Assembly: GCF_900102165.1 (NCBI RefSeq)
Contig: NZ_FNBD01000002.1
Coordinates: 248,001-312,000 of the forward strand
DNA: 64,000 nucleotides
Source: Cellulophaga baltica
GTDB lineage: Bacteria > Bacteroidota > Bacteroidia > Flavobacteriales > Flavobacteriaceae
Direction: 5' to 3'
Positions 36,761 to 43,679 of this stretch are shown one piece after another. The notes under the pieces were generated by a model that saw nothing but the letters and a program-made list of their open reading frames with translations, was not told the origin of the DNA and did not search any database. The stretch's first letter is position 1; each line of letters begins with the position of its first letter. Both the position numbers and the translations under genes were made by a program.

Positions 36761-37447
36761 ATGAATACAGATACGAATCAAGAGATAGATTTTGAGAAAA
36801 TGCCTAGCATTGAACTGCTGGAGTACATTTCTTTTAAAGAAGGATTTCCTACTGAAGCTCAATTGGCTTTTGTGCAATTCTGCTATCGTTTTGGTAAGGA
36901 TTTAAAACGCAAGTCTGAGATTTACTGCAATAAATATGGATATAGTGAAGTGGTTGCTTTGGAAATAGCGAACTGTACTTTTGCTAGGGTATGGAAGTAT
37001 CCCACATTTGATAAGGAGAAGTCCAATGCCAAAGATTTGGATAAAGGAATACTTCTATGGATGTATCGAATTTTATACACGCAAATAATAAAATATGGTG
37101 AACAGAATAGTTGTGCCGAGCCAACTGAGGAAGAAGATTTAAGCTTAGTCTCTAACGCTGATGAATTATTGGATAGGTTCGATACGCCAGATTCTGAGGC
37201 AAAGAGGGTCATTAACGAGAAACTGAAGACGATAGAAAGAGCTCTTACACAATTATCAGAGAAGCATCGAATTATTTACTTTACTTATAGGGCTTACATA
37301 AAGGAAGGTAAAAAGGTACCAAGACCAATCACCAAATTGTTGAGAGAAAAACTCTCTTTAACTCAAAAGTCTGTGAACACCTACTACGGAGATGCACACA
37401 GACACGTTACTAACTATTTAAACATTTTTTTGAATGGCCAAGTCTAA
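36761..37447 (+). CDS. Sigma-70-like (ECF-type) DNA-binding protein
   Basis: The 228-residue protein has a region 2-like part (AQLAFVQFCYRFGKDLKRKS, then CTFARVWKYPTFDKEK) and a region 4-like C-terminus (ALTQLSEKHRIIYFTYRAYIKEGKK...KLSLTQKSVNTYYGDAHRHV), the order of an ECF sigma factor. The region 4 helix-turn-helix is diverged, so it may be a sigma factor or a sigma-derived regulator. Its stop overlaps the next gene by 14 bp. It heads an operon divergent from CBASS. Confidence 0.65.
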   Translation: MNTDTNQEIDFEKMPSIELLEYISFKEGFPTEAQLAFVQFCYRFGKDLKRKSEIYCNKYGYSEVVALEIANCTFARVWKYPTFDKEKSNAKDLDKGILLWMYRILYTQIIKYGEQNSCAEPTEEEDLSLVSNADELLDRFDTPDSEAKRVINEKLKTIERALTQLSEKHRIIYFTYRAYIKEGKKVPRPITKLLREKLSLTQKSVNTYYGDAHRHVTNYLNIFLNGQV

Positions 37448-37778
37448 GAAAATAGAACTAATCGAGATTGCTCAATTGGACAGTTGGTTAGGTTCAACAG
37501 GTTTCCTATTTCCTAGTAATGAACTTGAACTTGATAGGTTCAATAAATTATTTGAAGATTATAACTATAAACTGGATGATAAATTGATTGATCCAATTGC
37601 CATAATTAATAATACGTTTCATAGAGAACCAAAGGTTATTACAATGTTTGGAAATGATGTTGAGGAGGAAATAGAAGGTCTAAGAATGGTCGCCAGAAAA
37701 GGGAATAATGATTTGCCACAAGATATTATTGATAAAATGAGAAAAAAGCACAACAAAGATTCTAGTGATTCGGAATAG
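37434..37778 (+). CDS. Small acidic protein between a sigma-like protein and an ImmA peptidase
   Basis: The 114-residue soluble protein has no recognised domain. Its start lies inside the end of the sigma-like gene and its end inside the start of the peptidase gene, so the three are translated together. The ends are polar (KKHNKDSSDSE). It could be an anti-sigma-like inhibitor or the substrate of the peptidase; this is inference from position. Confidence 0.6.
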   Translation: MAKSKKIELIEIAQLDSWLGSTGFLFPSNELELDRFNKLFEDYNYKLDDKLIDPIAIINNTFHREPKVITMFGNDVEEEIEGLRMVARKGNNDLPQDIIDKMRKKHNKDSSDSE

Positions 37779-38553
37779 ACCAAGTATAAAGGAACTAGCA
37801 GAAAATATTGCATTGGAGTATCCAGAGAAGATTACGCCACTTGAGAAAATATTAGAGGACGAAGAATTGTCTGTATTTTATGATAGTTACGGCAAGAATA
37901 ATTTTGATGGAATGACCTTTTACGACAATGGGAAGTTCTATATCCATATAAATACAGACTTAGGAAATAGACCTGATTCCGCAAGAGGACGGTTCACATT
38001 GGCTCACGAGCTTGGACACTACTATATAGACTCCCATAGAATTGGGTTGAAAAAGGGATTGTTAAAACCCCATCCATCAATAACAAACCAAAAGCAGTTT
38101 GATCAAATTGAGCGGGAAGCAGATTTTTTTGCATCTTGTTTGTTGATGCCCCAAGAAAGGTTTTCGAAAGACTTTTATCGCAAAAAGTTTAGTATTGGAT
38201 TGATAGACTTTTTGAAAGATGAGTACAGCGTTAGCAGAACAGCTTGTGCATTTAGATTTGCTGATATTGGGAATCACGATATAATGATTATCTACGGGGA
38301 AAATGGTAAAATATGTTGGAAATATTGTAGTGAACAATTTCCTTATCAATACTTATTGTACGAAAACAAGGTAGCTCCAAATACAGTGATGGGAGAATAT
38401 TTTTTAAATATTACCGATAGTCTATTTAAAAAAGAAGAAATTTGGGCTGTTGATATTTTCAATTATGTAAAGGATGACGACATACAAAGAAAGTTCTTTG
38501 AACACTGCATAACATATAAGGGAAAGGCTTTTAGCATTATTTGGGAAGAATAA
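37765..38553 (+). CDS. ImmA/IrrE family metallopeptidase
   Basis: The 262-residue protein starts at GTG 37765 and has the gluzincin motif AHELGHYYIDSHR at 80-92 and the downstream ligand in EREADFFASCLLMP. ImmA/IrrE peptidases cleave repressors or regulators in response to stress; CapP does so for CapH in some CBASS loci. It is the last gene of the sigma-like operon facing CBASS. Confidence 0.88.
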   Translation: MIRNRPSIKELAENIALEYPEKITPLEKILEDEELSVFYDSYGKNNFDGMTFYDNGKFYIHINTDLGNRPDSARGRFTLAHELGHYYIDSHRIGLKKGLLKPHPSITNQKQFDQIEREADFFASCLLMPQERFSKDFYRKKFSIGLIDFLKDEYSVSRTACAFRFADIGNHDIMIIYGENGKICWKYCSEQFPYQYLLYENKVAPNTVMGEYFLNITDSLFKKEEIWAVDIFNYVKDDDIQRKFFEHCITYKGKAFSIIWEE

Positions 38554-38557
38554 TTTA

Positions 38558-38758
38558 CTACTTCCTTTTATCCCAAGCTTCTTTATCAAAAGCAATCAAA
38601 TTAAACAGTTCTCGCATTCTACTACTGACACGATTGCCATATTGTTTTTCCAACTCATCAGCACTAAGATTAGTGGTGGCAAGTGTTTTTATTTTATGTT
38701 TGGATTGAATGTAAAGTTCATAGCGAGATAATAAAACTTCACCCATTACTTCTTTCAA
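38558..38758 (-). pseudogene. Second copy of the 3' end of the dnaC-like gene
   Basis: The 66-codon frame reads VMGEVLLSRYELYIQSKHKI and ELEKQYGNRVSSRMRELFNL, nearly identical to the last 66 codons of the intact helicase-loader gene at 40854-41516; the DNA is also close. It has no ATPase part, so it is a fragment. Together with the intact end it brackets the 2.1-kb hipBA segment as a direct repeat. Confidence 0.85.
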
Positions 38759-38990
38759 CTTTAATAAATCATCATGCTTAACTTGAATGTCGGGTATAAT
38801 TCCAATATCCTCTCAAATACTTAGTAAAATGATTCTACGCCTTTATTGAGGAACACCGTAATTTTCGATTCTAATTCCGCAGCCAGAATCACTATTATAA
38901 ACGGACAGCCCTTCATAATCCAACTCTATAGGGTATGAAGTAAGGGAATAAATTTTGTAGGTAAGTCGCCTTAGAAAATACTATTGAAGG
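38759..38990. other. Scrambled remnant sequence, no intact gene
   Basis: On the minus strand EDIGIIPDIQVKHDDLLK (about 38765-38815) resembles the end of a peptidase S41 family protein, and PIELDYEGLSVYNSDSGCG appears upstream of it, but stops interrupt. I cannot support a gene here. It looks like debris inside the segment flanked by the dnaC-like repeats. Confidence 0.3.
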
Positions 38991-38997
38991 GTCTCTT

Positions 38998-39245
38998 AGG
39001 TCTCTTTTATTAAGTCAAATATTTTTTCACCATATACTGTAGTGGTTAATAGTCCTTTTACATTCTCAATGATAAAAACTGCTGGACAATGAAAGATATT
39101 ATCCTTATATTCTTTTATGAACATTGTTATCCATTTCTACAGATTAACCAATGTCGAATACGCGTCTTTTAGCAGAAGGAACATTTGAAAATTCCTCTCC
39201 TAATCCTCTCAGTCCCGCAAATAAGTCAATTACTGGTTTTGTCAA
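38998..39245 (-). pseudogene. DNA (cytosine-5) methyltransferase remnant
   Basis: From TTG 39245 the minus strand reads TKPVIDLFAGLRGLGEEFSN, close to the FAGxGG SAM-binding start of C5 methyltransferases. After frame breaks it continues VFIIENVKGLLTTTVYGEKI, similar to the ENV motif that follows the catalytic PC loop. Stops and missing parts (including the PC motif) show it is dead. Confidence 0.65.
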
Positions 39246-39254
39246 TTCTAAATC

Positions 39255-40520
39255 TTATATTAATTTATTGAACTCTTTTCTTATTCCAGTTCTTATTTTT
39301 ATTGGTATTTCCAACTCCTCTGCAAATCCATCCCAACTATTCATTACATTTTGCACATCCTTGACAATTCCTTTTGGGTTTTTTATTGCAAAGGTTTCTG
39401 CAATTATCATTATATCTTCTAAAGAAATATCTGCCCTTTTGTTATTGATAGATAAAGCCCTAGAAATGTTATTGTAATTAAAATTGATATTTAATGGATA
39501 TGTTAAATCATAAGCTGGTGCTAAATTCCAAGAATCCGTTTCTTTTTTGTATATAAAGCTATGGTTCTTTAAATGGTCGTCTATATTAGCGAAGATGAGA
39601 TTAAATACCATTCGCTTAAACATTTCTTGTAGATCCTTATGAGGAACTTTAAGGTCCAAAGCTAGCTTGAATAAATTTTCATAACTGGCATTATCTAGTT
39701 TTTTAAAATCCCAACCTGTTAAGCCAGATGCCGTCAATACATGCTGCTTTTCTCCATTTTGTCTATCGTAACGTAAGGTTGCAAAATGCTTGTTTTCTAT
39801 CAACTTTGAAGGCATCATTTGGATTCCTAATTCTCGCGCCATTAAATAGTAAGCATATTCTACCTTTTCTTTGTTATAGCCCCAGTCTTCATTCAGACTT
39901 AATTTAACTAAATAGTGATTGTATAAATTAGAATATTCTATATCTCCAGGAATAATTTTACCAGTCTTTTTATGTTCAGAGATTAAAATTTTAGGGCGGG
40001 CGCCACCAGCAGAGGTTCCTATTTTGAAAATATTTAATAACGCTGCATCATTTAATGATTCTGCAGCTGTTTCATTTTTTAAATCCAGCACTTTATTTAA
40101 TACCTCAACAATTTCGTTGATATTAATTGTTGATGACTTCGGTATTTCAGCTGTAGGATGATATTCCAACGCACCCATTCCACGATTTGACACATATGTA
40201 AGCTGCTCTAATGGTGTGATTTTTTTGAATTCTTTATTTTTAGATTCAAACCATTCCTTAAAGATGATATTCCCAAACATATCCGGTAAAGAATCGGCAA
40301 TCATTGGTGGTAAACCTCTAAAGGTTTCTCCTTCAAATTTATTAAATACTTGTACTGCTTTTATTCGCTTAAAGATGTAGGGGAAAATCCTGATGTATTG
40401 GTTTGAATCTAAAAATTCAGGGTTGAATTGAAAAAAGGATGACCTTTTATCTATATCATAGCCCAGTTTTCCTATTTCTAAACCAAACAATATGACTTCT
40501 ATGATATTATTTTTAGCCAT
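39255..40520 (-). CDS. hipA: HipA family toxin kinase
   Basis: The 421-residue protein has the N-terminal barrel (YDIDKRSSFFQFNPEF), FRGLPPMIADSLPDMFGN, the glycine-rich region GTSAGGARPK, and the catalytic/metal site FANIDDHLKNHSFIY followed by LAPAYDLTYPL. HipA kinases phosphorylate glutamyl-tRNA synthetase or related targets and cause dormancy. It is complete and paired with hipB 3 bp upstream. Confidence 0.93.
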   Translation of the reverse strand: MAKNNIIEVILFGLEIGKLGYDIDKRSSFFQFNPEFLDSNQYIRIFPYIFKRIKAVQVFNKFEGETFRGLPPMIADSLPDMFGNIIFKEWFESKNKEFKKITPLEQLTYVSNRGMGALEYHPTAEIPKSSTININEIVEVLNKVLDLKNETAAESLNDAALLNIFKIGTSAGGARPKILISEHKKTGKIIPGDIEYSNLYNHYLVKLSLNEDWGYNKEKVEYAYYLMARELGIQMMPSKLIENKHFATLRYDRQNGEKQHVLTASGLTGWDFKKLDNASYENLFKLALDLKVPHKDLQEMFKRMVFNLIFANIDDHLKNHSFIYKKETDSWNLAPAYDLTYPLNINFNYNNISRALSINNKRADISLEDIMIIAETFAIKNPKGIVKDVQNVMNSWDGFAEELEIPIKIRTGIRKEFNKLI

Positions 40521-40523
40521 CTT

Positions 40524-40787
40524 TTAGTATAATGAGTTTATATCGTTAGACTTTTCAATATCTTTTAAGGCTTGATATAAATTGTTCAATAAATCGAAAT
40601 GATTTGCAATTTTTAATACGGTATCTAATGTTGCATTTTTACCATTCTCAAATTTTTGGATAGTATATCGAGAGATATCCAATACTTCAGCTAGATCTTC
40701 TTGAGATAATTCATAACTTCGTCTTTTCTGCTTGCAAAGCTCTCCTAATTGCAATTTGACATCCTTAATTGTAATAGCATCAATCAT
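40524..40787 (-). CDS. hipB: HipB-type XRE antitoxin
   Basis: Started at ATG 40787 (MIDAITIKDVKLQLGELCKQ) the protein is about 87 residues with a helix-turn-helix QEDLAEVLDISRYTIQKFENGK. It ends 3 bp before hipA. The extended frame to 40820 would run into the operator palindrome and is less likely. It should repress its own promoter at the palindrome just upstream. Confidence 0.9.
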   Translation of the reverse strand: MIDAITIKDVKLQLGELCKQKRRSYELSQEDLAEVLDISRYTIQKFENGKNATLDTVLKIANHFDLLNNLYQALKDIEKSNDINSLY

Positions 40788-40792
40788 AATAT

Positions 40793-40850
40793 TGTTTATT
40801 ATAATACACAAATATAACAAAAAAGTTGTTATTGTGTATTATAATAAACA
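40793..40850. promoter_or_regulatory. HipB operator: 19-bp perfect inverted repeat
   Basis: TGTTTATTATAATACACAA (40793-40811) is repeated exactly inverted at 40832-40850, and an inner ATAACAA/TTGTTAT repeat fills the centre. It lies 6 bp before hipB and 4 bp beyond the end of the dnaC-like gene. Position and symmetry fit autoregulation by HipB. The same structure could also end transcription of the dnaC-like gene. Confidence 0.75.
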
Positions 40851-40853
40851 TTT

Positions 40854-41516
40854 TTAAATTCTTTTATCCTCAGCCCCCTTATCAAAAGCCACCAAATTAA
40901 ACAGTTCTCGCATTCTACTTCGTACACGATTCCCATATTGTTTTTCCAATTCATCGGCACTAAGATTAGTGGTAGCATGTGTTTTTATTTTATGTTTGGA
41001 TTGAATGTAAAGTTCATATCGAGATAATAAAACTTCTCCCATCACATTGAGATTCTTGCCATAGAATCGACCAGGATGCTCAATGCCTAAATCATCAAAA
41101 CAGAAAGATTTTGTGTTCCCATAATCCTCAATGGTTTTAAATCCAAGATGATTAAAACTGAAGGTGATATTTCTGCATGGAATAATATCGTAGGGGCGTT
41201 GTGTTGGCGCAATATGTCTCAAAAGTTTCATTAAGGTTGTTTTACCGCAACCTACAGGACCAGAAAGCAAAATGCCCTTGTCAGGGTCTATATCGTGCTT
41301 TTTACAATTTTCTAAATCTTTTATGAAATAGTGGCAAAGTTTACGAATGATCACTAGGTCTTCATCGTAGATTCTGAATTGCCGACCAAAAAGCATTCTT
41401 CCTTTTGCATTCAAATAAATCAGGATCTTTTCAAAATCATAGAATACGCTATTTCCATCAAACTCCCCAAGAGAATATTCCATTGCACCTTCGGTAATTT
41501 TAGAGGGGTTGTCCAT
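40854..41516 (-). CDS. DnaC/IstB-like helicase loader ATPase
   Basis: From ATG 41516 the 220-residue AAA+ protein has Walker A LSGPVGCGKTTL (85-96), Walker B SFCFDDLGIE (137-146) and a sensor-like THATTNLSADELEKQYG. It resembles DnaC/IstB loaders. No IS21 transposase is nearby; the upstream gene is an initiator-like protein whose end it overlaps by 17 bp, so a replicative helicase loader for the ICE is the best reading. The last 66 codons are duplicated at 38558. Confidence 0.85.
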   Translation of the reverse strand: MDNPSKITEGAMEYSLGEFDGNSVFYDFEKILIYLNAKGRMLFGRQFRIYDEDLVIIRKLCHYFIKDLENCKKHDIDPDKGILLSGPVGCGKTTLMKLLRHIAPTQRPYDIIPCRNITFSFNHLGFKTIEDYGNTKSFCFDDLGIEHPGRFYGKNLNVMGEVLLSRYELYIQSKHKIKTHATTNLSADELEKQYGNRVRSRMRELFNLVAFDKGAEDKRI

Positions 41517-42252
41517 AGTCTTTGCTTTTAGTGGTTCGCAAGTTGTCCTTGATTTGGGACAGTGCATTGTTGTTTGTTTTCTTTTCTTCGTTGAATACCG
41601 CAGCTCTTTCCATCCAATTGGTCGCTAACGAACGCCAATCTCGAATTTCTTTTCCATTGCTTGTTTGCCAATTCCGAGTTTCATAATATTCGAAGAATTT
41701 TTTTCCTTCATCAGCAGAAAAACTATTTTCAATAAAAAAATCAAAAACGGCCTGACAGCCCTTTGGTGTTTTATTATGTTTTAATTGTTTAGTATTGTTT
41801 ATATAAGATACCAATGCTTGTCCACTGATGGGACGGTGTGAGTCCACTACTTGTTCCAATATGGGATGGTACTGTCCCGTTATCGGTTCATTTCCGGGAC
41901 GGTACTGTTCCGCAACCTGTTCTAATTTGGGATTGTACCGTCCCGTAACCGGTTCATCACTTGTCTCAATAAGGGACATCTTTATTTTGCTTCCTTTATA
42001 GGGATTATTAGAAGGATAATAGGTAAGGTAATTCCAGGAATGCAGATCCGTAACACATCTATGGTAAGTAGATTTTGAGCCTATTTTAGAAGCTTGCATG
42101 ATATCCCTTCGGCTTACAAAAAAATCATCAGCGAAACGGCTACTGTTCCATTCTTGAAATAAGGCCATATATAAGCTTATGTGAGAAGGATTTAGGCGAT
42201 CATCAGAATAGAATTTTAAAAAAGCCGCGTTGAGTAGCTTTATATAATTCAT
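41500..42252 (-). CDS. Initiator-like protein with iterons inside its gene (probable ICE replication protein)
   Basis: The 250-residue protein has an N-terminal winged-helix-like part (SHISLYMALFQEWNSSRF, FFVSRRDIMQASKIGSKSTY), a central stretch of four 11-residue repeats (units around RYNP, QYRP, QYHP, SHRP, about residues 100-145), and a C-terminal helical part (FDFFIENSFSADEGKKFFEY, RDWRSLATNWMERA) like DnaT/DnaD-type proteins. At DNA level the repeats are palindromic. It is followed by the helicase loader gene, as lambda O is by P. Function is inferred from this layout. Confidence 0.6.
   Translation of the reverse strand: MNYIKLLNAAFLKFYSDDRLNPSHISLYMALFQEWNSSRFADDFFVSRRDIMQASKIGSKSTYHRCVTDLHSWNYLTYYPSNNPYKGSKIKMSLIETSDEPVTGRYNPKLEQVAEQYRPGNEPITGQYHPILEQVVDSHRPISGQALVSYINNTKQLKHNKTPKGCQAVFDFFIENSFSADEGKKFFEYYETRNWQTSNGKEIRDWRSLATNWMERAAVFNEEKKTNNNALSQIKDNLRTTKSKDYGQPL
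41830..41944. repeat. Four palindromic iterons at exact 33-bp spacing (candidate replication origin)
   Basis: GGGACGGTGTGAGTCC (41830), GGGATGGTACTGTCCC (41863), GGGACGGTACTGTTCC (41896) and GGGATTGTACCGTCCC (41929) are variants of one 16-bp palindrome, each exactly 33 bp after the last, about three helical turns. They lie within the initiator-like gene and keep its frame (11 codons per unit). Same-face spacing suggests protein binding sites such as origin iterons. Confidence 0.75.
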
Positions 42253-42255
42253 GAT

Positions 42256-42540
42256 TTACGAGTTTATGCTATTGTGCACGCGGTTAGCAGTCATTACTTT
42301 ATGTATTTCTTCCGAGTCATAATATAAGATTCCACCTACTTTGGTATAGGGCAAAGTACCATTAATTCGAAGGGTTTGAAGCGTGCTTGGACTTACTTGC
42401 AGTATTTCCATGACTTCGGAAGATTTTAAATATTTTTTTAAACTTCCATTGGCTTGTTTTGAAAGCAGATTTTTAATGTCATCGAGTAATTCCATTTTAA
42501 ATTCTCGAAGATCATCTGAGGTAATAATTGTTGTCGGCAT
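42256..42540 (-). CDS. Excisionase-like helix-turn-helix protein (MerR/Xis type)
   Basis: The 94-residue protein has an N-terminal coiled region and the HTH_17 domain LKSSEVMEILQVSPSTLQT with LPYTKVGGILYYDSEEI. Such proteins act as excisionases or regulators in Bacteroidetes ICEs. It is 3 bp upstream of the initiator-like gene and probably co-transcribed. Confidence 0.85.
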   Translation of the reverse strand: MPTTIITSDDLREFKMELLDDIKNLLSKQANGSLKKYLKSSEVMEILQVSPSTLQTLRINGTLPYTKVGGILYYDSEEIHKVMTANRVHNSINS

Positions 42541-42658
42541 AATTAAACGGGTTTTAAAAGAAAGAGACTATCGTTTTCCATTTTAATTGATAGCCTCTAA
42601 CTTGATTTGACTTTCGTGAGACAAAATTGGAAAACACTTTCAAAACAAAATCCATAGT

Positions 42659-42796
42659 TCACCCCAAGTTGGGTGATTTTTTTATTCAAAATTAACATTG
42701 AAATTACTTTTCAAAGGATCAAATAAGGTATTATTTGCCTCAAATATAATTTTGAAATATGCTAAAAAGCCATGTTTTCGAAAGGCCCAACTTGGG
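42659..42796. promoter_or_regulatory. Two related palindromes in the excisionase upstream region
   Basis: TCACCCCAAGTTGGGTGA (42659-42676) and CCCAACTTGGG (42786-42796) share the symmetric core CCCAA(G/C)TTGGG and lie 119 and 246 bp before the excisionase-like start. The second is 12 bp after the rteC stop. They look like binding sites for a dimeric regulator of the excision/replication genes, possibly RteC. The rest of this 268-bp gap shows nothing else. Confidence 0.45.
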
Positions 42797-42808
42797 TTCA
42801 GCTATGAA

Positions 42809-43648
42809 TTACTCATCTAGTTCATGAAATCGGTGGTTTAGGCCTTCTTTTAATCGGTCTAAAAATTTGGTTTTACTTGATTTACGGGCACGGATCTCAG
42901 TAAAAGTATGGTAGTAATTGCCTAAATCTAAATGGAATATCTTTTCAAATAAGATTGCCATTTCTTTAATATCTGCATTACCACTATTAATTCTTCCACT
43001 ACTTTGAAGCGCATAAATTAATTCTATTAGTTCCGTTTTATTTCCAGTCCAAGTTAATTTAGAATGATGATTTGAAAGTACTGATTTTGAAGCCTTACTA
43101 AGGCTTTCAAGTTTTTCGATTTCTTGCTCTAAATATACAATGAGCATTTCAAAGGCCATGATAGTAGAAACTGCGGAATCTCGAGAAGTTGAGAACTCCT
43201 GATCGGAAAAAAAATGAATTAGTTGTGTTGGAGATCTCATGTTAGATTTTCCACGAATAAAGTAATGTTCGTCTAGCGTGGTTGCTCCTCGTCGGTAGTA
43301 GTAATAGAATTCCAAATTCTCATTGAAGAATATCTGAAGTTTGTTTATTTGATGTTTTAAATACTTAATTTGATATTTAATGCCATTTCTTGGCCTTTTA
43401 CTTTCAATATTATACAACTTTACATAATAAATAAGTTTACTAAAAAATTGAGGCTTTATATGTTTAAAAAATATGATTTCTTCCGCTTTTGAAAAAAACC
43501 CTTTCTCTAAAACCCTTTCTCTAAGAACTTTGATACATTTTTCCGTATGGGCAATACCTTTTTCTGCCTTGAATAAAACATGTTCATGACGAGCCTCCAA
43601 AGTTTTTAACTTTGTTTCAAAATCTAATATCAATTGTTGGAATTTCAC
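42809..43648 (-). CDS. rteC: RteC family regulator
   Basis: The 279-residue mostly helical protein fits RteC (FNENLEFYYYYRRGATTLDE, then YFIRGKSN, and LTWTGNKTELIELIYAL). In CTnDOT RteC activates the excision genes. Here it lies next to the excisionase-like gene. The usual RteA/RteB pair is not in the window. Confidence 0.85.
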   Translation of the reverse strand: MKFQQLILDFETKLKTLEARHEHVLFKAEKGIAHTEKCIKVLRERVLEKGFFSKAEEIIFFKHIKPQFFSKLIYYVKLYNIESKRPRNGIKYQIKYLKHQINKLQIFFNENLEFYYYYRRGATTLDEHYFIRGKSNMRSPTQLIHFFSDQEFSTSRDSAVSTIMAFEMLIVYLEQEIEKLESLSKASKSVLSNHHSKLTWTGNKTELIELIYALQSSGRINSGNADIKEMAILFEKIFHLDLGNYYHTFTEIRARKSSKTKFLDRLKEGLNHRFHELDE

Positions 43649-43679
43649 TTTTAATGCATACTCAATTAACCCTTCTTTC

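Noticed and set aside
40854-41516. IS21 transposition helper (IstB) as part of an insertion sequence
   Set aside because: No IstA-type transposase or terminal repeats nearby; the upstream initiator-like gene favours a helicase loader.
41830-41944. CRISPR-like repeat array
   Set aside because: Repeats are 16-bp palindromes at 33-bp period without unique spacers and lie in frame within a coding gene; no cas genes are present.
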